Assembly: GCA_020310875.1 (NCBI GenBank)
Contig: CM035407.1
Location: forward strand, 72,304,221-72,368,220
From: Ceratopteris richardii
Lineage: Eukaryota; Streptophyta; Polypodiopsida; Polypodiales; Pteridaceae
Direction: 5' to 3'
Length of the DNA stretch: 64,000 bases
Within the stretch, counting starts at the first letter, position 1; every line of letters starts with the position of its first letter. Below the pieces are notes generated by a model. The model worked only from the letters and a program-made list of their open reading frames with translations. It made no database searches and was not told the origin of the DNA. Positions 1-10,487 of the stretch are shown here, piece after piece. The position numbers and the translations under genes are program-made.

Positions 1-841
1 TATTCTTGGCATGCACATTACTCGTGATAGGAGTAAAAGATGCATACACTTGTCTCAAAGTGAGTACATATCCAAAGTACTTCACAAATTCAATATGCAT
101 GGTGGAAAGGCATTGATTACACCTTTACCCACATATGTGAAATTGAGCAGGGATGATTGCCCCAAATCAGATGAGGAAAATGAATTCATGACCGAAATTC
201 CTTCTTAGTCTACTGTTGGTGGTCTCTTGTATCCTATGGTAGCTACGAGACCAGACATTGCATTTGCAGTGGGAGCTATGAGCAGATATATGTCTAATCT
301 TGGCAAGCAACATTGGGAAGTGGTCAAGATGATTTTAAGATATGTGAGTGGTATTAAGGACAAGTGTCTATGCTTAGGTAGAGGGAAATCATCCATTATT
401 GGTTACACAAATTCTGACTTTGCTAGTTGTGTAGACAATCATAAGTCTACATCAGGATACAGTTTTTATTTTGTTAGGTGCTATCTCTTAGAGATCTCGT
501 CTTTAAGAATATATAGCTATTTCCACCACAGAAGCATAGTATGTTGCAGCAAGTGAGGCATGTAAGGAAGCATTGTGGCTTTCTTGTCTTGCTTGTGATA
601 TGGGTCTACCTCAACATGTACCTCGTTTGCTCAATGATAGTTAGAGTGCCATTGCTTTGGCTAAGAATCCAGTCTATCATGCAAAGGCCAAGCACATTGA
701 GGTGAGCTATCACTTCATTTGAGATAACTTAGCCATTGAGCGCATTATTCTTGAGAAGGTTCATACTCGAGATAATGTTGCAGATGCTTTGACTAAAGAT
801 CTACCACAAGATAACTTTCGACATTGTTGTCACTTGATGGG
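1..841 (+). pseudogene. Copia (Tnt1/Tork-like) reverse transcriptase end and RNase H remnant
   Basis: The translation enters at the end of a copia reverse transcriptase (ILGMHITRD, LSQSEYISKVLHKF) and runs into RNase H. Visible RNase H landmarks are TRPDIAFAVG, the TNSDFASC acid motif, STSGYSF, the SEACKEALWL helix, AKNPVYHAKAKHIEVSYHF and DNVADALTKDLP. Stops (for example near 206, 643 and 720) and a frameshift near 470-545 show it is dead. The phrase order matches the Tnt1/Tork branch of Ty1/copia. A polypurine tract and an LTR start follow downstream. The 5' part of the element lies outside the window. Confidence 0.85.
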
Positions 842-990
842 GGTTACCTCATTGATGATCTTACATAGTCACTTGTATACTGTGTAACATGCCCATCAGG
901 TGGGAGGTATAGTTTGTTTATTTATACTCAGGTATTCTTTATGATTCTTCATTTTTTCTCCCATAGTTACTTTGGTCATATTGGCCTTTA

Positions 991-999
991 GTGGGAGAT
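991..999 (+). other. Polypurine tract of the left-edge copia
   Basis: GTGGGAGAT stands directly before a TGTTACC LTR start, about 150 bases after the RNase H remnant ends. This is the normal place for the plus-strand primer of a copia element. Confidence 0.6.
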
Positions 1000-1440
1000 T
1001 GTTACCATTAGTGTCCATGTGAAAGGCCAAATGGCCACCGAAAACTTTTGTATATGTCCTTTAATAAAACATATAGTGGCCTAGTCAGTCATAGACTGTA
1101 AGTTTGACCACATTTGTAACACCTAAGAAGTCTGTGTTCGGGCTCCCTTTGTACTATGTTTTTCTATGTATTCTGCAGCCTCTGTGAGGAGTACCCTATG
1201 CGGCACTAGGAGGTCGGTTTTCTACTCCGAAGATATCATTGTGGAGCCCTCAAGAAATAGGGCGCACTATGGTGCATTGCCATCAAAATACTTCACTAAC
1301 TCGTTCATTCTCAACTAAATATTATGAATCTCAAAAATTGTGCATAATTATGTTTTCTGCTTGTTATCTCCTTGTTTCACTTCTAGTTCTTTTAGTGTAT
1401 TCCTTTATACCACTGTCCTTCTAGGTTTGATATAACCACT
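1000..1440 (+). repeat. 3' LTR of the left-edge copia; right boundary uncertain
   Basis: The LTR starts with TGTTACCATTAGTG just after the polypurine tract. No second copy lies in the window, so the right end is a guess. By about 1445 the sequence becomes minus-strand copia coding. No gene is visible in this stretch. Confidence 0.4.
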
Positions 1441-1444
1441 TTGG

Positions 1445-2165
1445 CATATTCTTAAAAAGTGGTGGAATCCTTTATGGTTCTTCAATGTCTCTTTCATCTG
1501 GAACTCTGGAACATTCTCCACCTTCATAAGTAGGAACTTAAAGAGGTACTGATGATGGACTAGGTACTAATGTAGCTAATGTAAATCCTCTTCCCCTTTA
1601 TCAAGTGCATCTTTTTGGGTTTGAGAAGGTTCATCACCCCCTTTGTATGGCTGAATGTAAGAATCAAAATTCCTTCTTTATTTGGAACATAGAATTTTTA
1701 TCCTTTTCTTTCAATTGCATAACCAATAAAAATAGCTTTAATGGCTTTTATGTCAAGCTTACCAAGATCTTCTTTTGAATGTGAACATAAGTTGGGGAAC
1801 CAAAAACTTTGAAATAACTCACCTTGGTTTTCTTCTCATAGTAAGCTTCATAAGGTGTGATGACATTTGAAGCTTTTGTGGAAGACCTATTCAAAATGTG
1901 ATTAGCTGTATGTACTGAATCATACCAAAAATTGGGAGAAAGCTTTTTGGATGACATCATACTACATCATCTCAACAAGTATCCTATTCTTTCTCTCTGC
2001 AACACCATTTTGTTCTGGCATGTAAGTAATAGTGAGTTGATGAGAGATACCTTTGTCTTCAAGAATATACTTTAAGTCTTTAGATATGTACTCTCCTCCT
2101 CTATCACTTCTCAAAATTTGGATCTTTGAATGACTTTGATTTTCAACCATAGTAGACATGTACAC
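1445..2165 (-). pseudogene. Copia integrase remnant, antisense
   Basis: On the minus strand the sequence reads a copia integrase core. It has the second catalytic aspartate in LRSDRGGEY, the glutamate region YMPEQNGVAERKNR, then FWYDSVHTANHILNRSST, PYEAYYEKK and KAIFIGYAIERKG. The two readable blocks (2165-1962 and 1960-1748) are separated by a stop, and the part below 1748 is more decayed. It faces the opposite way to the copia at 1-1440. It ends abruptly at 2165/2166, where gypsy gag sequence on the plus strand begins. Confidence 0.8.
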
Positions 2166-2601
2166 ACTTGGAAAGATGAAAAGATTTTTCCCTCACACAA
2201 GCCTACTACTCCTCATAGTTCGATAGGAGCAGGATCCTATCATGCCCTAGGACCACAAAATGAGAAGTCTAAGGAACAAGAAAAAGTTAGTTTTGTATAA
2301 AATACAAGAAGAGAGAGATTAGGACAAGACACAAAGACAACACAATGAGAAAAAGCCAGAGGGCATAGGAACCAGAAAGGTATGGATGACTTCCCTGTGC
2401 CTAGACCAAGAGAGCATCCCAGAATCTTAAGACCTTCTCAGGTGGTGAAAACTATGAAAAATTACTTTTATGGCACAAGATATCTCTATGATCACTTAGC
2501 CAAATTTAAGCAAGTGTTGAGAACGGAACAAGTGGAGGATGTTTTCACTCAATACGAGGCTTCTAGCCTAACCTTGAAGAACACAGCCTTAACATGGTTT
2601 C
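2166..2601 (+). pseudogene. Element J: gypsy gag, left half
   Basis: Readable parts match the gag of gypsy F (7290-7735). TWKDEKIFP corresponds to TWKGKFIFP, and PRPREHPRILRPSQVVKTMKNYF corresponds to the F segment around 7540-7600, followed by EQVEDVFTQY and the end LTWF. Stops break the upstream part. The frame is cut inside the LTWFQPL motif at 2601, where the LTR of element I begins. The continuation (QPLQQSQFGNITQLL) resumes at 55864. This is the oldest target in the nest. Confidence 0.85.
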
Positions 2602-2776
2602 TGTTGGGGATTTGAAGATCATGTGACCTTATCCCTATATTCATATATATACACCATATATAGAACATTGCCTCAAGAGAGATCATTATGTGGGTTTCGA
2701 GGATCCCACACATGTGTGTGCGTCTCTCCTCTTGTCTCTCTCCATCCATCTCCTCCATTGGTATCAAAGCACTTCA
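2602..2776 (+). repeat. 5' LTR of element I (175 bp)
   Basis: It begins TGTTGGGGATTTG and ends GCACTTCA. It pairs with 55589-55858 over shared blocks such as ATCATGTGACCTTA, CCTCAAGAGAGATCATTATGTGGG and GCACTTCA. The preceding GTTTC is the target-site duplication. Confidence 0.85.
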
Positions 2777-2789
2777 TTGGTATCAAAGC
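2777..2789 (+). other. Primer-binding site of element I (tRNA-Met type)
   Basis: TTGGTATCAAAGC follows the LTR directly. It differs at one base from the usual TGGTATCAGAGC copia primer site. A second copy of the same string (about 2758-2770) lies just inside the LTR end. Confidence 0.7.
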
Positions 2790-4001
2790 TTACTGAAGGC
2801 TTGTGTGCAAGAAGCTTCAATGCAAGCTTAGGTCACAAGAGGTGAATGTGTAGGTTGTCACTTCTCAACAATTGTTTGGTATTTTGGCCATAAATTGAGC
2901 TACGAAGCTCGAATTGGTGCATTTAAAGTTTTGTGCATAGCTGAGACACAAGGTTACAACTTTAAAGTTTTGGGGTTCTAAATCACCAAAAATTTTGAAA
3001 AACGCAGACTAATGTAGAAGACAAATCTACAATCACTTTGACAACAGGTCAGTTTTGGGTTGTAACTTGAGTTTTACAACTCAAATTCAATCAATTCAAC
3101 TTGGTATGTGTAGCTTGGAAAAGAAGCTACAACTTTTTAGAAGAACATAGGTCTAGATTCTGAGTGCTAGCTTGCCGAAAATATAGAATACATAGCATTA
3201 GTATTGTAGATGAAGGTGAAATTGACAACAAATGCGTGTTTTGTGTATATCTTGAGCTGCACACCTTTGATTGACATGTTATATATATTGTTATATAGTC
3301 AAGAAAGAGTTCTTGAAGTTTCTGAAGAGATAAAGCTCAAATTCAGAGGTTATCATCCTTGAAACAACAAAACATAGAGCAACATATTTTCACCATAAGA
3401 AACCGAGTTGGTTTTAGAGGTTCAATTTGCTTTGGAGCTTCTTCCAGAGAGAATTTTTGGTGTGCAAGATCTTATTTTTATAGTTTCAAGGCATCGTCCA
3501 TGTATGATCACTATGAAAACTCCTTCGTATGAGAGTAGAGCATGATCTTGTCACACGTTTGGCATGTGAGATGACATTGTGGTATACCTTTTTTGAGGTT
3601 TATGTCATCATGAGTTTGATCATGGCATTGTTAGTGGATGTATAGTGGCATCGTGGTTTATATCTTGCTTATGCCACTTGGTTACGGATTTACTTATCGA
3701 TTACACATAATTTTATGAGAGTTGGTACTTGTATCTTTGCTTTCTTTGCAGGTACATGATCCAGATTGGAGCCTCAGTTGCACATCCATTTCTTACCTTG
3801 ATTGGCTATTCTATTAGCATATGGTTATTGATTTGATATCTTATTTGCTAGTGTTGATTCTTGGCATATGTGGATAGTGATTCTCACATGGTTACTTTGG
3901 TTTAGAGTCCATTTTATAGAGGAGATGCTATCGAAATTTTGTCTGCTTTTGTACTAAAAGAGTACTCTAGTAGATACTTTATGCTTATGTGATAGCTTTG
4001 G
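2790..4001 (+). other. Untranslated leader of element I
   Basis: About 1.2 kb with no convincing ORF. It is interrupted at 4001 by element D after TTTGG and resumes at 53275. Nothing else was recognised in it. Confidence 0.55.
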
Positions 4002-4094
4002 TGTTGATATATTTAGGTAGTGATGTGTGTGAACACACTAGGACTGTCGGGGCACTTTTTTCCCTCTTTAGGAGGTTTTTTTCCCCCAGCTTGT
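4002..4094 (+). repeat. Element D 5' LTR, first part
   Basis: TGTTGATATATTTAGGTAG through TTTCCCCCAGCTTGT matches 53040-53131. Gypsy F is inserted after CTTGT, which is repeated at 29770-29774. Confidence 0.9.
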
Positions 4095-4723
4095 TGTTAG
4101 CAGCAGCCAAGGCACCCAAGGACCCACAAGACAAGGAAGCCAAAGAAGGGAGTCGGAGCAAGGAACAAGCAGGCAAAGTAGTCAACGCAGATCTGGCAAA
4201 TTGGCCCCATAATTTTTCCATGAAGAAATACTTCCCAAATAGTGATTTTAGTCACTCCACACCATTGTAAATACCATTCCACCTTTTTATAGTTCCATTT
4301 TGTGCAAGCCAAGGACTCCTTGAGCTTGAGGAGCATTAGAAGCATCTATCTATCAATTTTCATATTTTTTTAGACTCCGTTTGAACCCTCAAATACGCCC
4401 TAGAACCTAATTCTTAAGTAGGTCGGACACTAGGTCTAGACGGGGCCAAAGCTAGTCAAAAAACTATAAATAGAGCTAGAGAGCTCATTTTTGGGGTTAG
4501 CTTGTTGTAGAATTGAACTTGTAAGAACATTTTTGAGTAATCTAAAGAACTCCATTGTCTCTCTCTTTGTTCTTGCCTTGTGTGCGCGTGTGTGTGTATG
4601 TGTGTGCATGTTAGTGTGCTTCTCACTCACACACTTGTGCCATCACTTGTTCGAGGTCTTCATACCATCCTCATGTCTTCCCGGATTGACATTAAAGGAG
4701 GTGCTGCTGATCACTGAGCTACA
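4095..4723 (+). repeat. 5' LTR of gypsy F
   Basis: It begins TGTTAGCAGCAGCC and ends GAGCTACA. It matches 29143-29769 along its length, with scattered substitutions and small indels. It holds a (GT)n-rich stretch near 4588-4610. Confidence 0.92.
4465..4473 (+). promoter_or_regulatory. TATA box in the F 5' LTR
   Basis: TATAAATAG lies about 260 bases before the LTR end. The partner LTR keeps TATAAATAA at 29511-29519. Confidence 0.5.
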
Positions 4724-4729
4724 ACAAAT

Positions 4730-4748
4730 TTTGGCACCGTTGCCGGGG
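4730..4748 (+). other. Primer-binding site of gypsy F
   Basis: TTTGGCACCGTTGCCGGGG starts seven bases after the LTR end. It is close to the TGGCGCCGTTGCCGGGG site common in plant Athila/Tat-type gypsy elements, which is usually assigned to tRNA-Asp. Confidence 0.75.
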
Positions 4749-4749
4749 A

Positions 4750-6696
4750 ACGAGCTTTGAGGATGAGCGTGTGATGGTAAGACGTAGAGTTGAGGCATTG
4801 GAGTCATAGGTATTTTCTTCACTTTTATCTATTTTCTTTTATTTTCTTCACCATGTTCATCACCATCATCATCATCACCATCTCCCACCTCCATCTCCAT
4901 CATCGCGACATTTTCAGTTTTTTGGTCATATCACCCTTCCCACACCATTTTCCTCATTTCACTTATGAGAGAGAGCAAGAGAGCGAGTGTGTGCTTGTGC
5001 TATTGTGTGTTTTCTGAGATTTTTTGCAAGAATCAGCATCCCCAACAGCTGTACCAGCTCCAGCAGGTAAAAAACTTGACTGTGCAGGTCCCTAGGCATT
5101 GACCTCTGTCAATCGCGACCGACAAAAAAAGTGAACATTTTGCCAAACTAAGTACATAACCATGATGTGCATGCCTAGAGCTTCCTAAATATGTGCTTAA
5201 AATTTTAATATGCCTCTATTTTCTGTCAATCGTGATTGACCCATCAATTGCAATCAACAAACGACGACGGACACTTGCCGAGGGACCTATCAATCATGAC
5301 CGACATGTCGATCGTGACCGACAGAGTCAACGACCGACTGACCACGACCGACAAAAGCCTATGCATGCCACGTGTCAATCACGATCGACTCATGAATCGC
5401 GATCGACCCATCAATCGTGACCAACAGTCCCGACAGACCTGTCAATCGCGACTGACCCAGTCAACGACTATTTGACCACGACCGACAGACCCCGTGTGCC
5501 ACATGTCAATCGCGATCGACCCATCAATCACGACCGACAGAGTCAACGATCCTTTGACCACAACTGATTGAAATTTTGGACCACGTGTCAATAGCGATTG
5601 ACCCATCAATTGTGACTGACAGCCATGACGGACCTGTCAATCGCGACCGACATGTCGATTGCGACTGACATATCAATCACGATTGACAGACCTTTCGATC
5701 GCGATTGACGGGCAATTTTGGCATTTTTTTTAGGGCAAAAAAATAGTTGGTCTATTTTGGGTCACATTTTGGGAAACATTAAGGTTATCAAAGCATTGTG
5801 AGGCCGCTACACAAGTAATTCAAGAAATAGTATTTGCTTATTAGCCTGTTTTAACCCTGTTTTAGCCCTAGAATCCTGAATTGGCATAACTTTCTCATAC
5901 AAAATCCATTTGTTGTGATCTTGGGTTTGCTGGAAAATTATTAGATATAGTATTTTTAAGTTGACCATACCCCAGGGGAAGAAAATTGAGGGATCTTTAG
6001 GATTTTTTTTCCATAAAAGCCAAAGAACAATTTGATCTCAGAATTGCATGAATGAACATGGTTTGTTGCACCAAGTGAATTTAAATCTTAAGCTAACTTT
6101 GGGACTATTGCAGGTCCATTGAGAGCATCGAAGGGCATTCTAAGCAAGAGTAAGTGAAAGCTTGGGAATACGCTTCCTGGGCACACAAGGACAACCAAGG
6201 AGAGAAACTAAAGGTTGGAAATTCTCAACACCCTCTGTCAATTCCTAGTTTAGGCTAAGTACGGATAGAGGTTTGGATTCATTAGGGTTACGTTAAGCAC
6301 GATCAAGTCCAAGAACTCTAATCACTCAAGTGCAAGTACAACGCGACTACATTTGCGAAACAATCTAAGAGAAAAGAATTTAAATCAAGAGACCAAACTC
6401 AACTACAATAAAACCTAAGTATTCCTCACGAAGAAGATTGATTGGACAAGAAGTGACATCCTAAGAACATTTAAAAAGAACAAGTGATGATTACAAATTG
6501 ATCCGCAACGAGGTTGTACTTGGGAAAATTGGGGCTATTCAATTAGGCATATGAACCTTAGATGAGGACAACACCTAGGGAGAGATAGACAAAGCCTTAG
6601 GTCTTCAAAGGCTAGTGTCAATCATACTGCTAGGTCTTGGGCCAGCAATTGAGCCATTATTCACACTACCCTAGCTCTGAAACCAGCGAGTCCGAG
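4750..6696 (+). other. Long untranslated leader of gypsy F
   Basis: Nearly 2 kb separates the primer site from the first in-frame ATG of gag. Short ORFs here look spurious. The striking content is the palindromic repeat array at 5108-5709, listed separately. No other feature was recognised. Confidence 0.6.
5108..5709 (+). repeat. Array of near-palindromic GTCAATCGCGATTGAC-like 16-mers
   Basis: I count about 17 copies of a 16-base motif of the form RTCRATYGCGAYYGAC, starting near 5108, 5225, 5243, 5289, 5307, 5374, 5392, 5410, 5441, 5505, 5523, 5587, 5605, 5636, 5654, 5672 and 5694. Copies often come in pairs or triplets spaced 18 bases. Between clusters a second phrase (GTCAACGA then TTTGACCACGACCGACAGA) recurs, giving a higher-order repeat. 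The consensus is its own reverse complement and is CpG-rich against an AT-rich background. Confidence 0.85.
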
Positions 6697-9503
6697 ATGT
6701 CTCATGGTATGGAGAGACCCACAGGAAGTTCAGGTGTGCCATATTTACAAAGGGTTGAAGGCCCTTACAAGATGCAACTTGAATACCTTAGGACCAACCA
6801 ATTAGGTGCTTGCATCTATGAGGACGGCCTAGGAAGATCTGTGGTCCAGATTAAAAATCCAGATCAACCTATTGGACTCGAACATCCAGCAATCAAGTTT
6901 GAAAATGGTGCATACCTGTACAAAGAAGGAACCATTTATGTGGTCACCACCTACCCAGATAGGACAGATGAATTTGGTAATGTGATCCCAGAAATGGACA
7001 TAGGTGACCTATAGCAAGGGAACATAGGGGGAGAGCCTAAAACACCTGGAGGCAAATCAGTTTTTACTAGAATTATCACACCAGAGTGGATTCCTCAGGA
7101 CAATAAGAGCATAGATCTGTTCTTGAACCGAGAGACCGATGAAACCTTTTGGAGGTATAAGCCTGATCAACTGAATGAGCTAGGAATGATCACAATCTAT
7201 GAGTTCAAAGATCTTGATAGCCTGGGCAAGGTGATCTATTTAGACAATACTTCAGAGAGGATCTTTGTGGTCTCAGAACATGGTAGACATGCCTACACTT
7301 GGAAGGGTAAATTTATTTTTCCCCAACCAAGATCCAATGTCTCGTATGGCCACCAAGGAGTTGGAGCATCCCAAGCTCATGTGGCTCAGAGGGACAGAAG
7401 TAGAGATAGGCCAGAGGTAAGTTTTGCCAACCCCTTGGGAAGAGAAAGGATGAGAACAGAAACAAATAGAGTGGAAATGGAGAGACCTAGAGCCCCAGGG
7501 AACCTAAGCAATGCTAATGATTTTCCTTTGCCAAGACCTAGAGAACACACTAGGAGCTTGAGGCCAACTCAGCTAGTTAAGTCCATGAAAAATTACTTCG
7601 ATGGCACAGGAGACCCATACGATCATGTGGCCGAGTTTAGGCAAGTCTTGAGAGCGGAACAAGTTGAGGACCTATTCACGCAGTACAACCGTTTTGGTCT
7701 AACCCTTAGGAACATAGCCCTTACATGGTTCCAACCCCTAAATGAGAGATATTTCAGGAATATAGATCAACTTCTAGAGGCATTCATTACTGAACTCTCT
7801 AAGAGTGGCATACGGCATAACACTTCCTCATTGATTCACAGCTTCAGGCAGACACCTCAAGAGACCGTTAGACTGGCAGGAAGAAGGTTTAGGCAATACC
7901 TAGACAGATGCCATGTTCCAGAGTTGCCCACTCCAGCCAAACAGGTGGCGTTATTCTTAGATGGATTGTTGAGCACCAATTTGAGATCATATGTGTATTT
8001 GAAGGACCCCGGGACCATAGAAGAGTGCGTACGTGTGTGCATAGATATAGAGGACAATCTAGGGGAAGAATTGGAGCTTTCCAAAATTTTCAAAGATTCA
8101 GATAGCTCTACCAGCATCTCTTCCAGACAATCCACGTCTATTGAGGAACTTGCAGAGAAGGTAGCTCAAAAATTAGGTGTCTCAAGCAAACAGATACCCC
8201 GATTTACCCCAGTGAGACAATGCTACACATGTGAAGGTGACCATATGGCAAACGTATGTCCCATTATGGCTCAACCCCAGGTGAATTCTAGTAGCCAGTA
8301 CTGCACCATAGAGCAAAGATACGCCAACCACACCACACAAGACTGCCCCTATAACAAACAAACTGTGAGACAAAATTACCCTCAACCATATCCACAACAG
8401 GGCAGGTACCAGAACCAGTATCCACCACAGCAGTACCATAGGCCCTAGCAACCCTATCAGCCACCCTATCAAGGGAAGTAGAGACCTCAACCAGTTCTAG
8501 CACAGCAACCCCCTGCTCCAGCTAATGTGATTCCAGTAAAGTATGCAGTTGTAGAAGAAAATCTAAATAGAGCCATAGTCCCAATCACTCCATTTCTTTC
8601 AGAAGGTGACCCCAATGATCAGAGTTTTGATTCTACACATATTGATAGCCCACATGCCTACTACATGCAGTCACCTGAGCATAGTGAGTCCTACTATTGC
8701 GAAGAACCAAGTGAACCCAGTTGGGATCCAGAGTATGCAAATATCATGTACGCAAACCCCAACTCTAGACCTCAACCTAGGCAGGTAAGACCCCCAGTCC
8801 CTAGAGGACCATGCTACCGATGTCAAGGAGATCACTTCATTCGTGATTGCCCAATGCCTGCCCCTACACAACCCCAATCGGTGACAATTCAAGGTTTTTG
8901 TCAAGATTGCGGGAAGGAGCATCTCTTACGAGATTGCCCAAAGAACCCCAATAACATGCCAAAAATCACTCCCATCAACGTTATTGGGTTAGTAGTAGAC
9001 TCAACAGGAAGTGTAAGTTCCACTGCACCAGTGCAGGTGGTCACTAGAGCTTAGGCCTTGCAGCAGAACCAAGGTTTAGGCCAAGAAAAGAGCACCGAGG
9101 TTAGTGAAACTGAGAGCTTAACCAAGAAACGAATGAGAGCCTGGAAAGATAGTCGAGAAAGGATGAAAAGACAATGGTCCAAGAAGATGAGCGAATTAGA
9201 AGAGAGCATAAGAGAAACAAAGGCCAAAATTGTTGAACTCACCTCTCAAACAAACTCTCACATACCACCACCACCTTCATCCCTACCACCACCTCATTCA
9301 CCACCTTTCAACCTCCCGCACACAACTCCACCACCCCCTAGAGTAGGATTAGTATTAGATGACCCCACTCCTGAGGACATAGACATGATGCTTAAAGCAT
9401 ATCAGGCCAGAATTCAAGAAGGGCCAAATGTTACAGATCATGAAAAGTGCTACCCTAGAGCTGATCTAGAGATAGAGAGAACCAAGCTATGTGCAAAATG
9501 GTA
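6697..9503 (+). pseudogene. Gypsy F gag polyprotein (broken)
   Basis: One frame runs through 6697-9503 with TAG codons at about 7012, 8446, 8479, 9052 and 9502, most explained by CAG to TAG. The Retrotrans_gag-type domain spans about 7530-8060, with FDGTGDPYDHVAEFRQ, LTLRNIALTWFQPL and LIHSFRQTPQETVRL. Three zinc knuckles follow at 8221-8259, 8812-8850 and 8899-8937, all spaced CX2CX3HX4C. A proline-rich linker lies near 9260-9340. The first in-frame ATG is 6697; a TAG at 6631 closes the frame upstream. The frame is lost near 9490. Confidence 0.88.
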
Positions 9504-10487
9504 GCACTGGCTCAAACCATGTTTGAAGCAAGTCGCCTCTTCAACTACTCTTGCTCAGCTAAGGCACAGTTGCACTTTGATGGACTATTGGAGAAGTTGG
9601 AGAACATAATTGAAAGATATGATAAGGAAGCCATATCCAAAGGAAGAGCCAAGGCAAGTGAAAGAATAAGCATTCCTCCCCAGGAAGCGTATGTGCCTAA
9701 TTCCACTGAACCAGACACCTCTTCTTTTATGAATCGGTATTCACCAGAACTCCTACGAGAGATTCAAGAAGAGAAATGGGCCAAAGAAAGTGAAGTCCCT
9801 CCTCCCATTGAACTTGTGGATGATGCCCATGATCAATTTCCACAAGACATTCCTTACATTTATGGAGAGCAGGAGAGTGCCCAATCCCCGAAGAAATCAG
9901 ACTTCAAGTCTAATTCCTTACAGGAACTACCCCATTTCACAGGCCCATGGGAAGCTAAATCTACTTGTATGAGGGCACCCACAGTCATGGTAAGAAACGA
10001 AGACTCGGTCATACCTAGGAACACAGAGGTCGTAAAGAACACTAAAGTGTAGTGCAATCTCACTTTAGAAGAGTTGCTCAAGGTGAAGCCATAATTATGG
10101 AAACATGTAGCCAATCAAGTGCCAGAAATAGCTAAACCTCGTTCCCAAGTAGGATCTCATAGAATAGTGCCAGAGATACCCTTGGACAAGATAGGAGACA
10201 TGAGTGAAGGAGAAGAGGGAAACACCTATCTTCCCATAATCCATCAAGGATACACAACCAAGGCAATTTTGGACTCAGTTGCAGGAGTTGCAATTGCTAC
10301 CACTTCCTTATGGAAGCTTTGGGGCAAGCCCACACTCAAGCCAACAAGAATGAAATTGCAGATGGCTAATGGTCACATTGAAAGACCCTTAGGACTGCTA
10401 GAAGGAATCACTCTCACTACATGTGGTGTTGAGTTTGAGCATACTTTTGCTATCTGTGACTTAGCAAAAATCAGGCCTATGAGATGA
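9489..10487 (+). pseudogene. Gypsy F gag end and aspartic protease (damaged)
   Basis: After the frameshift near 9490, a second frame carries a helical charged region (to 10052) and then the retropepsin domain at about 10230-10470. The expected D-S/T-G catalytic motif reads DSVAG at 10272-10286, so the glycine is replaced by valine. LQMANGHIERPLG and FAICDL follow. TAG at 10050 and TAA at 10092 interrupt the frame. A one-base loss in an A-run near 10466-10471 shifts the frame just before the ILGRPF motif, which continues from 10484. Confidence 0.82.

Noticed and set aside
4491..4760. ORF across the F LTR end (and 29579-29794)
   Set aside because: It spans the LTR with no recognisable protein; it includes a GT-repeat translation (ARVCVCVCM).
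5193..5475. Two overlapping ORFs with Asp/Arg/His-rich repeats (DRHVDRDRQ)
   Set aside because: Two frames are open at once because the palindromic repeat array lacks stops; there is no sign of real coding.
5108..5709. Possible CRISPR array
   Set aside because: Units are 16-mers with irregular 2-60 bp gaps inside a plant retrotransposon leader; there are no conserved long repeats with unique spacers and no cas genes.
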